64,000 nucleotides of DNA, from positions 10,811,874 through 10,875,873 of the forward strand of contig NC_068573.1 in assembly GCF_025698545.1 (NCBI RefSeq), in the 5' to 3' direction. A program made the position numbers and the translations under genes. The stretch comes from Gossypium raimondii. Taxonomy: Eukaryota; Streptophyta; Magnoliopsida; Malvales; Malvaceae. This document shows, one piece after another, positions 13,796 to 27,118 of this stretch (the stretch's first letter is position 1; the number at the start of each line of letters is the position of its first letter). Below the pieces are notes generated by a model that saw only the letters and a list, made by a program, of their open reading frames with translations, made no database searches and had not been told where the DNA came from.

Positions 13796-16259
13796 TAATA
13801 TATAGCAAAAAATAAAAAAATTAAAAAACTTTTTTAAATGATTGTAGTTGTAAAAACTTTTTACGTCAACTTTTACTTCAATTATAATTATTTTAACTAA
13901 ATGTTTTTAAGTAATATTTTAAATTAAAATATAAATATTTTTAAATATGTAATTATCACAATTTTTATTAAATTATAATTTTTTAAATATTTAATTACCA
14001 CATATTCTATTTTATGTTAATTTTTAATAAATAATAATTCTAAGTTAAACATTATAATTATTTTTAAATGTCAATTTAATAATATATTAAAAATAAAAGG
14101 TATTCTGGTCGGTTGAAATTTTTTTCAAACTCATACTTTTATATATATTATAGATATATAGATTTTAAAACATTACTTTTAAATACACTATTTTAATCAT
14201 ATTATTAATTTAACCAATAATTATTTAATATCTTCTTTTCATGTTCTATATATTTCCAAGAAAATGACCAGCAACTCATGGCACGGTAAATGTGATTTAT
14301 ATTTATGAAATAATTTTGTTAAATTATTTGTTTTGTTGTAGAAACTTTATGTTAAATAAACATATATAATGTCAGACGAAATATTACTACAAATTTTGTA
14401 CAAACAAACAATATTCTAAGAATTATTTTTATGTATAGTAATTCATGTTAAAATTGATATTTTAGATATTAAATTCCTTTTATATTAATTTATATTGATC
14501 AAATATAAATAAAAGTTTAATAAATAATTTTGTATTTAAATTTGACATTTTTTCTAATGTGGTACTTATGTTTTTTGTTATCTAATTTAATACCTATATT
14601 TACAAAATTTATATATTTTGATATCCATTATCTAATTGACTATTATTTGCACTTTCTTTTAACTCTTATTAATTGACCCAAATTAGTCCTTATATTATTA
14701 AAAAAATTTCAACAGAATTAGTATTTATTGTTCAAATAAATGTTTAACATAGTTAATATTTTGAAAATTTTAATAATTTTACAAATGATATATTTCGTTT
14801 GAAATTAAACTACAAATGAAAAAATAATTTTCATCAGAAATTTTAATTAATAAATATTAACTCTACAATATAGTTTTATTTAAAAAATTTAAGACATAAA
14901 TTTCACAGACTGATGAGGTTATTTGTTGACTACAAAGCCTTTGCATTTTGTTGAATTGTGACCAAGGAAGTGTCAATGGTTTCGCACCACCAATTCTAAT
15001 TTATGTTCAAAAAATAAGATAAAGAATTAGGTGCATCATTCATTACATCATCCCAATAATAATGGTTACACAACTACCACTTAATTGGTAGCTATTTTTT
15101 TTTGTTTAAAATTGCAAAGACATGAAGTAGGGAAGGCCCACTTTTTATTTTGTGTCATAAAATAACGTAACATTTTAATGAAATTATTGAAATTGATATA
15201 TTCAACCTCGTCTTAGCACCCACGATCTTAACTGGATTCATCAAATCAAGGCCGCTCATCACGTGGAAAAAATGTTCTGATCCGATCTTTGTTTTTTTGG
15301 ACAGCGACGGTTAGAAAGGGGCGTCTCCTTTTTATTATCCGCAATTTTGTTTTTTCTTTTCTGTTTGGGGGTTCAGTTGATTCGCAATTTTGTTAGCGCC
15401 AATAGTAAATTGGATTTCTTTATAACGTCGTCACCGTATACTTTTCGTATTTACAATATACTCCTTTGACTTTTGGATTTTTTTGTTTCAGCCCAAAATG
15501 AAAAAGATATTACTAAAGTATGCAAAAACTATGAGCCCATTTTAGCTATATTTTAAATTTTCTGTTATAAATATATTACTCCAGTTTGAATCTTATAAAA
15601 AATGAGTTTTATAGACTTAAATCTAATAAATTTATAAATTTGTATTTCATATATTATTGATGTATGAATTTATACAAAGATAGTGAAACACACCATAATA
15701 CCTCGTTAAAATTACCATATAGAATCGGTGTCACCAATTAATCAAATATTAATATAGTTGAGAAATTACAAACTTTTTTCACAAAATAAAAATATTACTA
15801 TGAGAGTATTTTTGTTTTATTTTATGTTAAATTTATAAAAAAAATCTAATTTAAACCCATAATGAATCTAGAAAATATTTATTATCTGAGTCATTATAAT
15901 TTATATAGCATCAACTTTACCATTTCAACAATAGCTATTTTTTATAAATATATTTTTATATAATTTTTTGTCACTTTCATCATGGGTGTGTAATATATAA
16001 TAAATTGTATCACATTTGTTTTGTATAAAGTAGAAACAGAAATTTCTTGGCAAAATAAAAATGTAAACAAAGTTAGAGGGGCATGAACATAAATACGGAG
16101 AATGAAGGTGGAAAATATGGAAAGGAAAAGACAAGTTATCGTATAACTACGGCGGCTGGTAAGAAAAGGATCCCACACTTTGAGACAAGGAGAGTTGGTG
16201 ACAGAACAACAAGGGCGATACAAAGACTGCAATATAACCTCGAGCTCTGACACCCACTT
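13796..16259. other. AT-rich intergenic DNA upstream of G6PDH
   Basis: There are no coding signals from 13800 to 16200. Around 14560-14690 there are phrases like 'tgtggtacttatg...taatacctatatt', reminiscent of the ends of the long-inverted-repeat element at 55720-62255 but strongly decayed. A G-box (CACGTGG, 15260-15266) and a GC-richer patch at 15190-15420 lie about 1 kb upstream of the G6PDH leader and may belong to its promoter. Confidence 0.5.
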
Positions 16260-16880
16260 TTCAAACCTTAACACCAAACTCATACCAAACACTCTTGCTC
16301 AATATATCTGCCTCTCTTTCTTTCTTTACAATTCTCAGGTTTCTGTTCTTTGAATACTGCTTTCAAGGTTTGTTTCACTTCTTTATCTCAGGTTCTTCAT
16401 TCTTTCTTCCCAAACATGTTTTTATTGATATGATTGGTTTTCTCATTTGATCTGGGTTTTGAGTTTTTAATGTAAAGTCTGTTTCTTTATGGGATCCATG
16501 CAATGGAAAGTTTGCATATTTTTTGTATGTTTCTTTTGCATGTTCTTCACAAACCTTTGATTTCGTTGTCTTTATTAAGCCAACTGTCATTTAGTTGAGC
16601 GAAAATGAACTCTTTATGTCAAGCTCTGTTTCAGTTTTGGCAGATTAATCCAAATCATTTAATAGATATATGGGCAAAACGTGATTTTATTGAGCTTAAT
16701 TTCATTGGTTTTCTCCTTTGATTTGGATTCTGAATCGAGTTTCGAGTTTTTCATTTAGAATTTGTTTCTTTTGAAAAGTTTGCAATTTTCTTTAACCTTT
16801 CTTTTGCATGTTGTTGATAAAAGTTGAGCAAAAATGAAGTCTTTTTGTTTTGCTTACAGCTTACATTTCTTTGAATACAG
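16225..16880 (+). promoter_or_regulatory. G6PDH core promoter, leader and leader intron
   Basis: A TATA-like aatataa (16231-16237) is followed by a pyrimidine-rich stretch (ctcttgctc, ctctctttctttcttt, 16290-16325) typical of plant 5' UTRs. A donor AAG|GTTTGT at 16367/16368 and an acceptor TACAG|G at 16880 suggest a 513-bp leader intron ending 36 bases before the start codon. Long T-rich leader introns are common in housekeeping plant genes and can raise expression; that role here is inference. Confidence 0.55.
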
Positions 16881-16916
16881 GTCATAATAGAAACAAAGAA
16901 AGGCAAAGCTTAGAAG

Positions 16917-19900
16917 ATGGGATCAGGTGAATGGTGCCTTCAAAAACGAGATAGTTTCAAGAGTGAAACGCTTGTAGGCAATGAGACTGTGCCAGAAATT
17001 GGGTGCCTTTCGATTATTGTTCTTGGTGCCTCTGGTGATCTTGCCAAGAAGAAGACTTTCCCTGCCCTCTTTCATCTTTATTGCCAGGTTTAAGTGTTTT
17101 AGATTCATTGATCAACTTTGGCTTCCCTGATAAGGCTAACCTTAGATGGTAATTGTGTGTATGCAGGGATTTCTGCCACCAAATGAGGTGCACATTTTCG
17201 GCTATGCAAGGACTAAGATTTCAGATGACGAATTGAGAAATCGCATAAGTGGGTGAGACGTCTCCACCTATTACTAATCGGTTTTAGTCCAATGCTTAAC
17301 ATGGTATCAGAGTCCAGAGTTTGTTATGTTATTCTTCCTATCTAACCCCATGTGTGGTTGACTGCCCCTACGTGAGGTTGAGTGTTAAGTAGTGGTATCC
17401 CACATCCGTTTAGTATTAAAGTCAACTCCTTCCGTTATTATTGCTTGGTTTTAGGTTGGATGCTTAATGAATAGTTGCTCACACTTTAGCCAAATTGCGT
17501 TAATTTATGAATAATTGAAATGGCAGATATCTTGTGAGTGAAAGGAGTGCTTCACCATCAAAAGATGTATCAAAGTTCTTACAGCTGGTCAGTACAAGCC
17601 TAGTTATATGTTCAACATGCTTCACTCCTATTGTTTTTGCTTCTTAGCTTTTTACTAGCGATTGTTATGATTTGCAGATTAAATATGTAAGCGGATCATA
17701 TGATGCCGCAGAGGGCTTTCAAACGTTAGACAAGGAGATTTCAAAGCATGAAACCTCGAAAAATAGCCTAGAAGGGTCATCTCGGAGGCTCTTTTATCTC
17801 GCACTTCCACCATCAGTATATCCATCTGTTTGCAGGATGATCAGGAGATATTGCATGAATAAATGTACGTACTTTTGATCCTCGAAGTTCTCCTTCATGA
17901 TTAGAAGACAATATCTTATGTATGTCTTGTTTTCCAGCTAATCTTGGCGGATGGACTCGGATTGTTGTTGAGAAACCATTTGGAAGAGATTTAGGCTCCG
18001 CCGAGGAACTAAGTTCCCAGATTGGCAAGTTGTTTGATGAACCACAAATTTACCGTATTGATCACTATTTGGGAAAGGAATTGGTCCAGAACCTGGTAAT
18101 GAATGTGTAAACAGTCGCTTTGTATTTCTTGATTTCTTTATCAGCTCGGCTCAAATCTGGCTTTGTGGCACTTGCAGCTGGTTCTCCGTTTTGCAAATCG
18201 CTTCTTCTTACCCCTTTGGAATCGTGACAACATTGATAATGTACAGGTGAGTATCCTTTGTTTAGGATATTGCAGATGTTCACACTATTGGTGGACTGCC
18301 GGAGCTTTGTTAATAAATTATGATTATTCTTTTGATATTAATCTCTATTTTCTTCGTTTCTTCGGATAGATTGTGTTCAGAGAGGACTTTGGAACTGAAG
18401 GTCGAGGTGGATATTTCGACGAATACGGGTGTGTTTGATGTCATTTATTTTCCCTAGCATCTTGTATGTGATTTCTATGTTAAGTATTTGCTTCTTAGTT
18501 CATTTTCCTTTTGTGCTCTTTGTGCAGCATTATCCGCGATATTATCCAAAATCACCTATTGCAGGTAATTGTTATAAACTGAAGTTCCTTAGATCTTTAC
18601 CGAAACAAAAACAAGCTGGAGGAAAAACATGCTATGTACCGTTAGCCTACTTATTTATCGAGTTCATACCAACTGCAGGTCCTTTGTCTTGTTGCTATGG
18701 AGAAGCCTGTATCTCTCAAACCTGAGCACATTCGTGATGAAAAAGTGAAGGTGTGCATCTTATAACTCCATACTTTAGGAAGTGACTGCTAGTTGTTTCA
18801 TAACTATGCCTGCAAAACAAGCCAATTATGTTCCTATCCATTTTGAAGTAGTATATGCTTGATGTAACGCTCCTAATTTCTATTTTTCCTTATATTTTAG
18901 GCGCTCTAAGTCCGTGCTTTCTTTACCATATGCTGATTATCATATGAAATCCAGGTTCTTCAATCGGTACTTCCAATTAAAGACGAAGAGGTTGTACTCG
19001 GACAATATGAAGGTTACAGAGATGATCCGACAGTTCCTGATCACTCAAACACCCCAACGTTTGCAACTGTTATTCTCCGTATACACAACGAAAGATGGGA
19101 AGGTAATAATTCTATACAAGTTTAAATTTAATTTAAATTTCTCTTCAGATTAGCTAATTTGACTTATTGGTTTGTTTCCAGGAGTTCCCTTTATACTAAA
19201 GGCAGGGAAAGCATTGAATTCGAGAAAGGCAGAGATTCGTGTTCAATTTAAGGATGTTCCTGGTGATATATTCAAATGTAAAACAATAAACCTTTAAGAT
19301 TCTTTGTAACTTTGCTTATATTATTGCTTATTCCCACCGAGCTGCTTATGTAGTCTCTTCGATAAAATCATAAAGAGATGTGATGAATCTTTATTTAGGT
19401 AAAAAGCAAGGGAGAAATGAGTTCGTCATCCGCCTGCAACCTTCTGAAGCCATGTACATGAAGCTAATGGTGAGTTTTATAATCTTATTGTGTCGATCTG
19501 AAAGCTATTATAAACTTCAAAAACACTGCATATATGTTCCTCTGCTAAACTTGCATATTGACTAGTACTTCATCACCGATGCAGGTGAAGCAGCCTGGAC
19601 TGGAGATGTCAACTGTTCAAAGTGAACTAGACTTGTCATACAGGCAACGCTATCAAGGTGTTACGATCCCAGAGGCTTATGAACGTCTCATTCTCGACAC
19701 GTATGATCCTTGCCCTTTTTTATCCTTGAAATATTATTGTTTGCAATGCTTACCCTTACAGCTGGTAGGTTTGGTAATGTGGATCAGAAACTATGATAAC
19801 TAGTTTCGTTTTCCGGTTTTATGTTTCCTGTGTAATGAACAGCAGAACTTTTTTTTTGGTTGTGTAGGATAAGAGGTGATCAGCAGCATTTTGTTCGTAG

Positions 19901-20161
19901 AGACGAGTTGAAGGTAAGAATTTGTATATACTCTGGAAGAAGATAATTTATAAGGGATTCAATCTGTAACATTCATATTGCTTTGTTCATAAGGCGGCAT
20001 GGGAGATTTTCACGCCTCTTCTACATAGAATCGACAATGGTGAAATGAATCCGATTCCATACCAAGCAGGCAGCCGTGGACCGGCAGAAGCGGATGAGCT
20101 TTTGGAAAAAGCCGGTTACGTTCAAACACATGGATATATTTGGATTCCTCCCACCTTGTAG
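16917..20161 (+). CDS. G6PDH: Glucose-6-phosphate dehydrogenase, cytosolic
   Basis: This enzyme oxidises glucose-6-phosphate to 6-phosphogluconolactone with NADP+, the first step of the oxidative pentose phosphate pathway. I read 15 coding exons with GT-AG borders: 16917-17087, 17167-17252, 17527-17587, 17678-17864, 17938-18095, 18178-18246, 18370-18428, 18528-18564, 18679-18750, 18955-19102, 19182-19277, 19399-19469, 19585-19700, 19868-19913, 19994-20161. They add up to 1,545 bases, giving 514 aa, the usual size of plant cytosolic isoforms (about 515). Visible motifs are the NADP-binding [10 protein letters not shown] (residues 38-47), EKPFGRD and the active-site RIDHYLGKE. There is no plastid transit peptide: the protein starts [10 protein letters not shown] and reaches the Rossmann fold by residue 33. 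The frame is whole. Intron 2 carries a TRIM fossil. The last acceptor reads ...CATAAG|GCGGC, slightly unusual but still AG. Confidence 0.95.
17261..17470 (+). mobile_element. TRIM (miniature LTR retrotransposon) fossil in G6PDH intron 2
   Basis: Inside intron 2 lies tggtatcagag (17302-17312), the tRNA-Met primer-site core. It is followed about 70 bases on by gtgaggttgagtg (17373-17385), a polypurine-tract-like end, and tgttaagtagtggtatcccacatcc, which reads as an LTR start. The bases before the primer site (cggttttagtccaatgcttaa) resemble those at the right end (ttggttttaggttggatgcttaa), as expected for two LTR ends. There is no coding capacity. The size and layout fit a decayed TRIM. Confidence 0.6.
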
Positions 20162-21860
20162 AAACTTGCTGTCTAGCTCGTGGTTTTCCATCACCATCAC
20201 CATCTACATATAAGTTGAGGTTTGGTTAAAGGCCTCTTTGTAACACATCGAATAACCAGGCCTGCCGGTTGTAGTGAGTTTCGAAAATACTGTAAGCCTA
20301 AGAGCTGGTTACCCTACAATTTGATGTACCGTGTGTAGAGTATGATCCAATATCGTATTCGGAATGGTTCCGATCGGGGTCTAGGTTAACTAGACCCCGG
20401 AATAAAAAGCTCTTCCAAACCTGTTTATTTTCGAGTTCAGTTGGGTTCAAACTTGATCGAGTATTATTATTAAACTTAATCAAGTACTATTATACTTCGA
20501 GTTAAGCTTGTTTACACAAGTTGGAGCTTTCGAGTAGGCAAATGCCCACCCTTCCCTGAGGATATTTTATCAAACTAATACTTAGTAACAATCATTTTTA
20601 TTTTTAATATTTTTTAAATTTATTGATGATTTCTCTTAATATGGAATATGAAACATAAAAAAATAATTAAAGCATGATAGAAAAATTATATAAAAAATAA
20701 CACTATGTAACTATTATTAGTATGTTAAACTTTACATAATATATAATTTTTAAATATAATTATGATGAGATATGACAAATTTAAGTGTTCATTTTGGCAC
20801 AAAATGGGGAAATTAATTAAGATACAGTATAAAAATAATATAAATATAACACAAATATACCAACATGTTAAAACGTAATTGAAAGGACTAATAAATTTTC
20901 AAATTTATAAAATATATAAGATATTATGCAATTATTATATAAAGCATAACATAAATATACATACATTTCTCTTTTCTCAATACCCTTCGCACCGAATTTA
21001 TGTCTAAGATTACTTGTCCAAAGCACCACCCACTAATTGAAATTGAGAAACTCATTAGGGTTAAATGCTTTTATAAAATAATTAAATTTTTAATAAAAAT
21101 GGCATTCAATTGAGGTCGTGATCATATAAATATTATCTAAAAGATCTAAAAGAATTTAAAATATATAAAATTAGTTTATTTTTGGCATGTGAAATCGATG
21201 GTTGCTATTCTTATCGTATCTAATTCTCTTCTAATTTTTCTTTTACACTTGGATTAGGAAATAAATAAATAGTGATTGTGGATTTGCATGAAAAACTAGA
21301 AAATGTTTGACATCTTTTTATAAATAGATAAGGTTGAAAATGTTAGATTTATAGATTGAACTCAATATTTTTATATCATGTAAAATAATAGAAATAAATA
21401 AATAATGATAGTGGATTTGTATGAAAAAACTAAAAAATGTTTGATTTATATATTTTTATAATTATAGATAAGGTTGAAAATGTTAAGACTTATTGATTCA
21501 ACTCCAATTTTATAGCACTCAAAATAATAACAAAATAAAAAAAATATTCGAGGGACATTTTAGTAAAACTAAATTCAGTAAGTTTATTAATTAGCGTAAA
21601 TGAAAACAAAAGACATGTCAAAGTAGATAGTTGAGAAAATTAAACTTAACGAGAAGATATCGTTAACTCTTTAATTGAATTATGAATTTTATTGTTGCTA
21701 CTAAAATTATGTCATACATAAGTCATTTACCCAACATATCGAATATGGGCTCGATCATCTTTAGATATCGTCACTAATCATACGTATGTAACTAACTCAA
21801 GATTTAAGTAAATCATATCATAAACATCATAAGTAAATTAATTCACAAATAGATACAAAA
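20162..21860. other. G6PDH 3' flank and AT-rich spacer
   Basis: The first ~200 bases are probably the G6PDH 3' UTR. At 20375-20399 there is a perfect 10-bp inverted repeat (cggggtctag / ctagaccccg) with a 5-base loop. From 20550 on the DNA is AT-rich with no coding signal. Two similar segments (21230-21360 and 21380-21500, both with 'gtggattt...aaaaatgtttga...gataaggttgaaaatgtta') form an imperfect direct duplication of about 150 bp. Confidence 0.5.
20375..20399. repeat. Hairpin-forming inverted repeat, 10-bp stem
   Basis: The arms cggggtctag (20375-20384) and ctagaccccg (20390-20399) are exact reverse complements around gttaa. It lies about 215 bases past the G6PDH stop, so it could sit at the end of the 3' UTR. 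No function can be assigned. Confidence 0.6.
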
Positions 21861-21989
21861 TTACATGATATTTGGTTCGCTGTAATCAGTATGCCATTAC
21901 GCCTCTATTCCGTGGCCTCACCTATTCCGTCGTTTGGTTGGTGTAATGCCCTATTACGGGCTTATTACATTACCCCCTATTCCGTGCAA

Positions 21990-24523
21990 TCTGCTGCTTT
22001 CTATTCCCGAAGGACAGCTCAGTTTTGCTTTCGTTTTGTTTCTCCCAATTTCTTCTGCCCTGTTTTACCCTCCCAACCCGAAAGCCACCTCCACCCTCTC
22101 TCCCTCCCAACATCAAACAGAACCGCCCCTTACATTTTCCTTCTTCTGTCCCGTCAAATTTTCTGCTTGTTTATTGTTTAAGCTCCAGGAAAATCGAAGA
22201 GGCCTTATCATTTTCGAGTTAGAACTAGGGCTCTGACAAGGTTTTTGATCTCAAAATTTTGACAAGGTTGCCTGTAAGTGGGGGTGTTTCTTTAACTTCA
22301 AACCTTGCAAATTGAGTCTCTTGTTTTGACTTTCTTGTTTGGTTCTTGATTAGGTCTCAAGATTTCCTTGATCTCCATCCTTTCTGGGTATGTTTTGAAT
22401 TCCTTTTTGTCTGAAACTTGTAAAAAACAGTGTTTGCTTTTACCAATTGCATTGGTTTATTGATTGATTTTAATGGAAATTGAATGGTGTTGTTTGGTTT
22501 TATTGAAATATGGATCCCTTTTTGCTCATCCTTTCTGTATGTCTTCGATTCTTATATGGCTCCAACTCTTCATTTTTCTTGAAATTTTCGTGTTCGACAT
22601 GTTTTTAGACATGGGTTTGGGGTATCAAACATTTATACCCGAATCTGAGCAACATAGCTTTGATGTGCCTGTGATAAAATTTTGTGTGTTTTATGTAGAT
22701 TTTCTGAATAGACTTTTTAACTTTGATGCAACATATTCTTGCTTAATTTTGGATATTCCGTGGACTTTTTTGTTCGGTTCTTGATTGGCGTCAACTTCGT
22801 TTGCAGTAATTCTTGATTTTTAGTTTATACACATATGCGATACAGAACAGTTGCTGCATTCATAGGCTTCCATAGGCTTATGCAAGGCTCTTGTTTGCAT
22901 TCATAGGCTTCCAAGACAAATTGATGAACAGCTTGGTAAACTGATCATAATATGGGAATTCTCTTCTTTTGCTACTGAAATGAAATTTAGTCGTGTATAT
23001 ATTGGTTGTGCCATAATTTGTTTTAAGGAAACTTCACAAGTTAGTTGATTCATTTATTTTGATCCCAATGAACCTTTCCTTCTTTTTCGTGCCCTTTTTT
23101 CCCAGATCTTCCATATTTTCCTTCTTATTTCTCCTTTTCCCAGTCATAGAAGGTTACTATTGAAGTGTTAGGAAAATATTTACCAGAACAACCAAGAAAA
23201 AAAAGACTGGTCTTGTTTCACATCAGTATAAGAAGTAGAGCAACTTGAGTTTGTACCTGTGTTACTTATGCTCAAATGTGTTCCAACACATGTATGTTCA
23301 ATTTTCTATAATTTCCATGTATATGTGTTGGAAATAGATGTCGGACACACATATTTAAAGAATAATGAAGAGTTGGAGTAATGTAGATTTTCACTTGGTT
23401 GAATTCAGAAGTGTTGTTTGGTTTTGGAGAGATTTTCAAATTTTAACATAAAATTACTGATCAATACTTCTGCGAAGAATTATGACTTTTAAAGGCTTTC
23501 TTTGTGATCCATAAACATCACCACTTCTTTCTAAAAATTTGCAACGAGTGGTTTGGAGGGTTATTAGAGGCTGATTTAACATAATAAATTCTTGATTTTC
23601 ATTTCATCATCATTTTTATCAGAATAGCTTGGTAGTTTAGTCTTCATTTAGCATTTAGGAAGGCAATTTCCTTGATGGGCTCAGGAAAGGAATGGCGATT
23701 TGGAGGTCTTTTAGCATTTGAGAATTCACTTTTATTGGTTATTTGAATTTCAGCCCATGGAGATGTTAAATAAAAAATGACTTTGCACCTTCTTAGCTAT
23801 GTCTTTCACCTTCAAATTATAAGTCTGATGGAGGAATATAATCCAAGAAAGTGGCATGCTTTATCTTTGAAGGTCGTAATTTGAGAAGTTCTTTCTCATT
23901 TCTTGAACCCTATTTAGCGTACCATTTTCTTGGGCATGGCCAAAGTATCTGTTTGAGGCTCCACTAATGAAGTGAAATGTGAAGGGGTATTGCTGAAGGC
24001 AGTGATGCATGATTTGCCTATTATGATCTCATATATGGCATTACTGAGTGAAGCATGCTAGTGAGTTTAATAGCCTTTAAGACATGCTACAAGTTCTCTT
24101 GAACATTTGTCTCTTTCTGTGGTAAGCTTGAGCCTTATTTCTAGTGGTTTGTCTGTCACTGGTTTTCTCTCCTCCTGCCAGTGGTTATTGCTTGCTCTTA
24201 CTATTTCCGAAAGTAAACCTCTCATAGAGTTTCCTTTCTTATGCTTCATGTGCTGCCAAATGTGTGAGTGCCTGGATAGTTTTACAAAACATTTTATGAT
24301 GCCTAAAGTTGTAATACTGGACTTGCGCATCACAATTAACAACAGATCTTCAGCTTCATGTTTTTTCAATTTTACCTTCTTTTTTTCAATTGTAATACTG
24401 GACTTTTGCATCACAATCCATGGAACTTTTCTATTCTGCAGATAAAGCCAATCCCAAGTGAAAATCTGCCTCCTGGTTTTGATCCCGTTGAAGGTTGCAA
24501 GCTTAATTCTTTGCCTCTAGAAG
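21990..24523 (+). pseudogene. Captured UBP1-like gene fragment (leader, intron, partial exon)
   Basis: The exon-like 24442-24523, flanked by CTGCAG and GTACCT, reads IKPIPSENLPPGFDP then VEGCKLNSLPLE. The first part closely matches IEPIPSGNLPPGFDP of plant UBP1 oligouridylate-binding RNA-binding proteins. VEGCKL matches a spot about 30 residues further on in the same first RRM (GPVEGCKLIRKEK), so the intervening part is missing, with CC microhomology at the join. Upstream, 21990-22260 looks like a plant 5' UTR (C/T-rich, then short introns) and 22270-24440 like T-rich intron. The usual Gln-rich first UBP1 exon was not seen. The family names come from memory. It lies between transposon end and transposase, so capture by the element is likely. 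Confidence 0.6.
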
Positions 24524-24529
24524 GTACCT

Positions 24530-25700
24530 TTTTTTGAAGCAATGTAGGAATGGGATAGCAATGTAGGGTGTTGGATTTATTTTTTCTTAATCAATTTATA
24601 TATATATGATTTTGAATTCGGTTTTATTTAAAATATTTATTTTGATTTTAATTTTAAATTGATTTCTTCGATTTTACCTTAGTTTAATATAGTTGGAGTT
24701 TTTTATTTATTATTGAAAAGAATTAAAACCACATTGATAAACTAACCAATTTTCCTAAAACAATTTACTTTTACCTCGACTTTAAGTGTGAAAAACGACA
24801 AAACACTATCGAAGTCCATTCATTTCTTTTCGTTAAAGTAAAACTTTTATTTATGCTTCATACCTATAAAATTATAGTAGATTGAAACCCATTAAATTGA
24901 GATTTTTTATCACCCTAATTGCGTCAATTTATCGTACATTTTATATATATTGAGAGAAATTTATGCTTAAAACCTAAAATATGGAACCATCTAAGTTTTA
25001 GTAAATTCCTATTTTCTTTTGATATATGAAAATAAAAAATTTAGTTCCTACAAATATATAATCTTTCATTTTATGTATGTTTAAAATATAAAATTTTAAT
25101 AATATAAGTTGGCTACTTAACTCAATTCTATTTTATAATTAAAAATGTCATGATTTTGATAGTATAAGAAAGATAATAAATAAAGGTTCCATTTAAAAGC
25201 ATGATATAAGAATATATATATATAAATAATATCATTTTATAATTATGATGTTTAAAATATGCTTTTATATATATAATAGTATGAGTTTGAATTTTTTATT
25301 TTAATTGACGAGAATATTTTGTACTTGTTATAATTATAAATTTAATGAGATATCCTTTCATCAAGTCGTAATGAAAAAATAATTAAATTTCAAGATTTTC
25401 CCTCTTCTTTTTTTCCCTTTATCAAGCTGTAATGAAACAAATATCCATATAAAGAAATGAATTTTAAGTTGCAAAGATAATTTTAATTTCTATTTTTTGC
25501 CTCGTAAAGATTCTAAATTTGTATTGCTATTTTTTCTTTGATAGTGTGTTATTGCTTCCTATTGAAGCGACTTGTTTGATTGTTTCCTCCACCCACAGTT
25601 GAGCGTCTTCTTTTCACACAATCACTGTAAATTTTTTGGCAATTAAATTATTTAATTTTATTTTACTGTTTTTTGGCAATTATGATTGGAACACATTAAT
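24530..25700. other. AT-rich interior of the Harbinger element
   Basis: Between the captured exon and the transposase the sequence is AT-rich with no recognisable coding or repeat content beyond short TA runs (24598-24606, 25213-25223). It is read as the transposase 5' flank within the element. Confidence 0.4.
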
Positions 25701-25711
25701 ATCTTGCAGTA

Positions 25712-27118
25712 ATGGCTCGTCTGCCTTTAATTGCACAAAGTGTGAGGCGTATAAGAATTGGTATTGCATTGACAATATGGTTGCAAATCTGTAGAATTGC
25801 GAGTTGGTTCTTATTTACATTGGGTGCCAGCCATAGCCTACATACTTTTAGACCAAGGATTAGGTCCTATATTTTAGATTTTTATGCATAACGGGATTAT
25901 GTGAAAAGGCTTATATATGCTAGTGACGAGACCTGTATTGAACAAGTTAGGATGAATAGATTTGTCTTTTTTAAACTATGTGAGATGTTACAAACGTTAG
26001 GGGATTGAAGTCGTCAAGGAACATGCTTGTTGATGAGCAAGTGGCAATGTTTTTACATATCATTTCTCATCACCTTAAAAATCGAGTTATCAAGCATCAC
26101 TTCAATAGGTTTGGGAAAACTGTTAGCAAATCATTTCATAGTGTTTTAAATGCTGTCATACGCTTACAATGTGTTATTTAAAAAGGCAGAGCTAATTACA
26201 GCTAATTCTTCAGACACAAGGTGGAAATGGTTTAAGGTATTGGACTGAGTTTTATATATAGCTTGTACATAATTTAGATAATTTAGATTTAAATTTAGTA
26301 TCCTAACTCAAGGTTTTATAACATGTGATATAGAATAGTATAGGTGCTCTTGATGGAACCCACATCAAGATTAGGATTCTAACAGTTGATAAACCTAGAT
26401 ATCGAACGCGAAAAGGTGGCATAGCAACAAATATGCTAGGTGTTTGTACACCTGATATGCAATTTGTTTATGTTCTTCCTGGTTGGAAAGGTTCTGTTGC
26501 TGATGGACGGGTTCTTCGAGATGCCATTAGTAGGAGACATGGACTAAAAGTTCCTCATGGTAAAGTGGATAGTTAGAGGACTTTGAATTATTCATTAAGA
26601 TCAAAATTTTTGTGGTGAATTAATCATTTTAAAAAAAAAGTTTTTTTTAATAGATTGTTATTATCTAGTTGATTCTGGATACACTGGATACACAAATTGT
26701 GAGGGATTTCTTATACCTTTTAGAGGACAACGATATCATTTGAACGAGTGGCATCAGGGTTATCAGCCAAGTTCTCCACAGAAGTTTTTTTAATATGAAA
26801 CATGCCTCAGCACGTAATGTTATTGAAGGATGCTTTGGGTTATTAAAACTTAGATGGGGAATATTTTGGAGTCCATCATTCTATCCTGTAAGGGTGCACA
26901 ATAGAATCATTATTGCATGTTGTTTGCTCAATAATTTTATTCGAACCCATATGAGTATTGATCCTATTGAAGCGGATGTGGGAGAAGGATTACCTAGTAA
27001 TGTGGTAGATGACGATGAACCGAATATCGTAAATATTCATCCATCAGATGCTTGGGCTATTTGGAGGATGGAACTAGCCAACCAAATGTTCAATGAATGG
27101 CAAGCATCTAGAAATTAG
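25712..27118 (+). pseudogene. PIF/Harbinger DDE transposase (damaged)
   Basis: This would encode a HARBI1/DDE_Tnp_4-type transposase that excises and inserts the element at TTA/TAA sites. The N-terminal part shows RMNRFVFFKLCEMLQTLG (25951-26004) and MFLHIISHHLKNRVIKHHF (26049-26105). After an intron (26237-26333, GT-AG) comes GALDGTHIKIR with the first catalytic Asp. After a second intron (26560-26653) comes YYLVDSGYTN with the second Asp. The last block, ARNVIEGCFGLLKLRWG (26808-26858), holds the Glu. So D-D-E residues and both introns persist. Lesions: an in-frame TAA at 25889-25891, and frame changes near 26000, 26165 and 26787-26793 (a run of T). The 107-residue C-terminal part (26795-27118) is open. 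The element thus needs transposase in trans. Confidence 0.9.

Noticed and set aside
24067-24445. Opposed ORFs of about 112-115 codons
   Set aside because: They overlap on both strands in intron-like DNA before the captured exon, and neither resembles a known protein.
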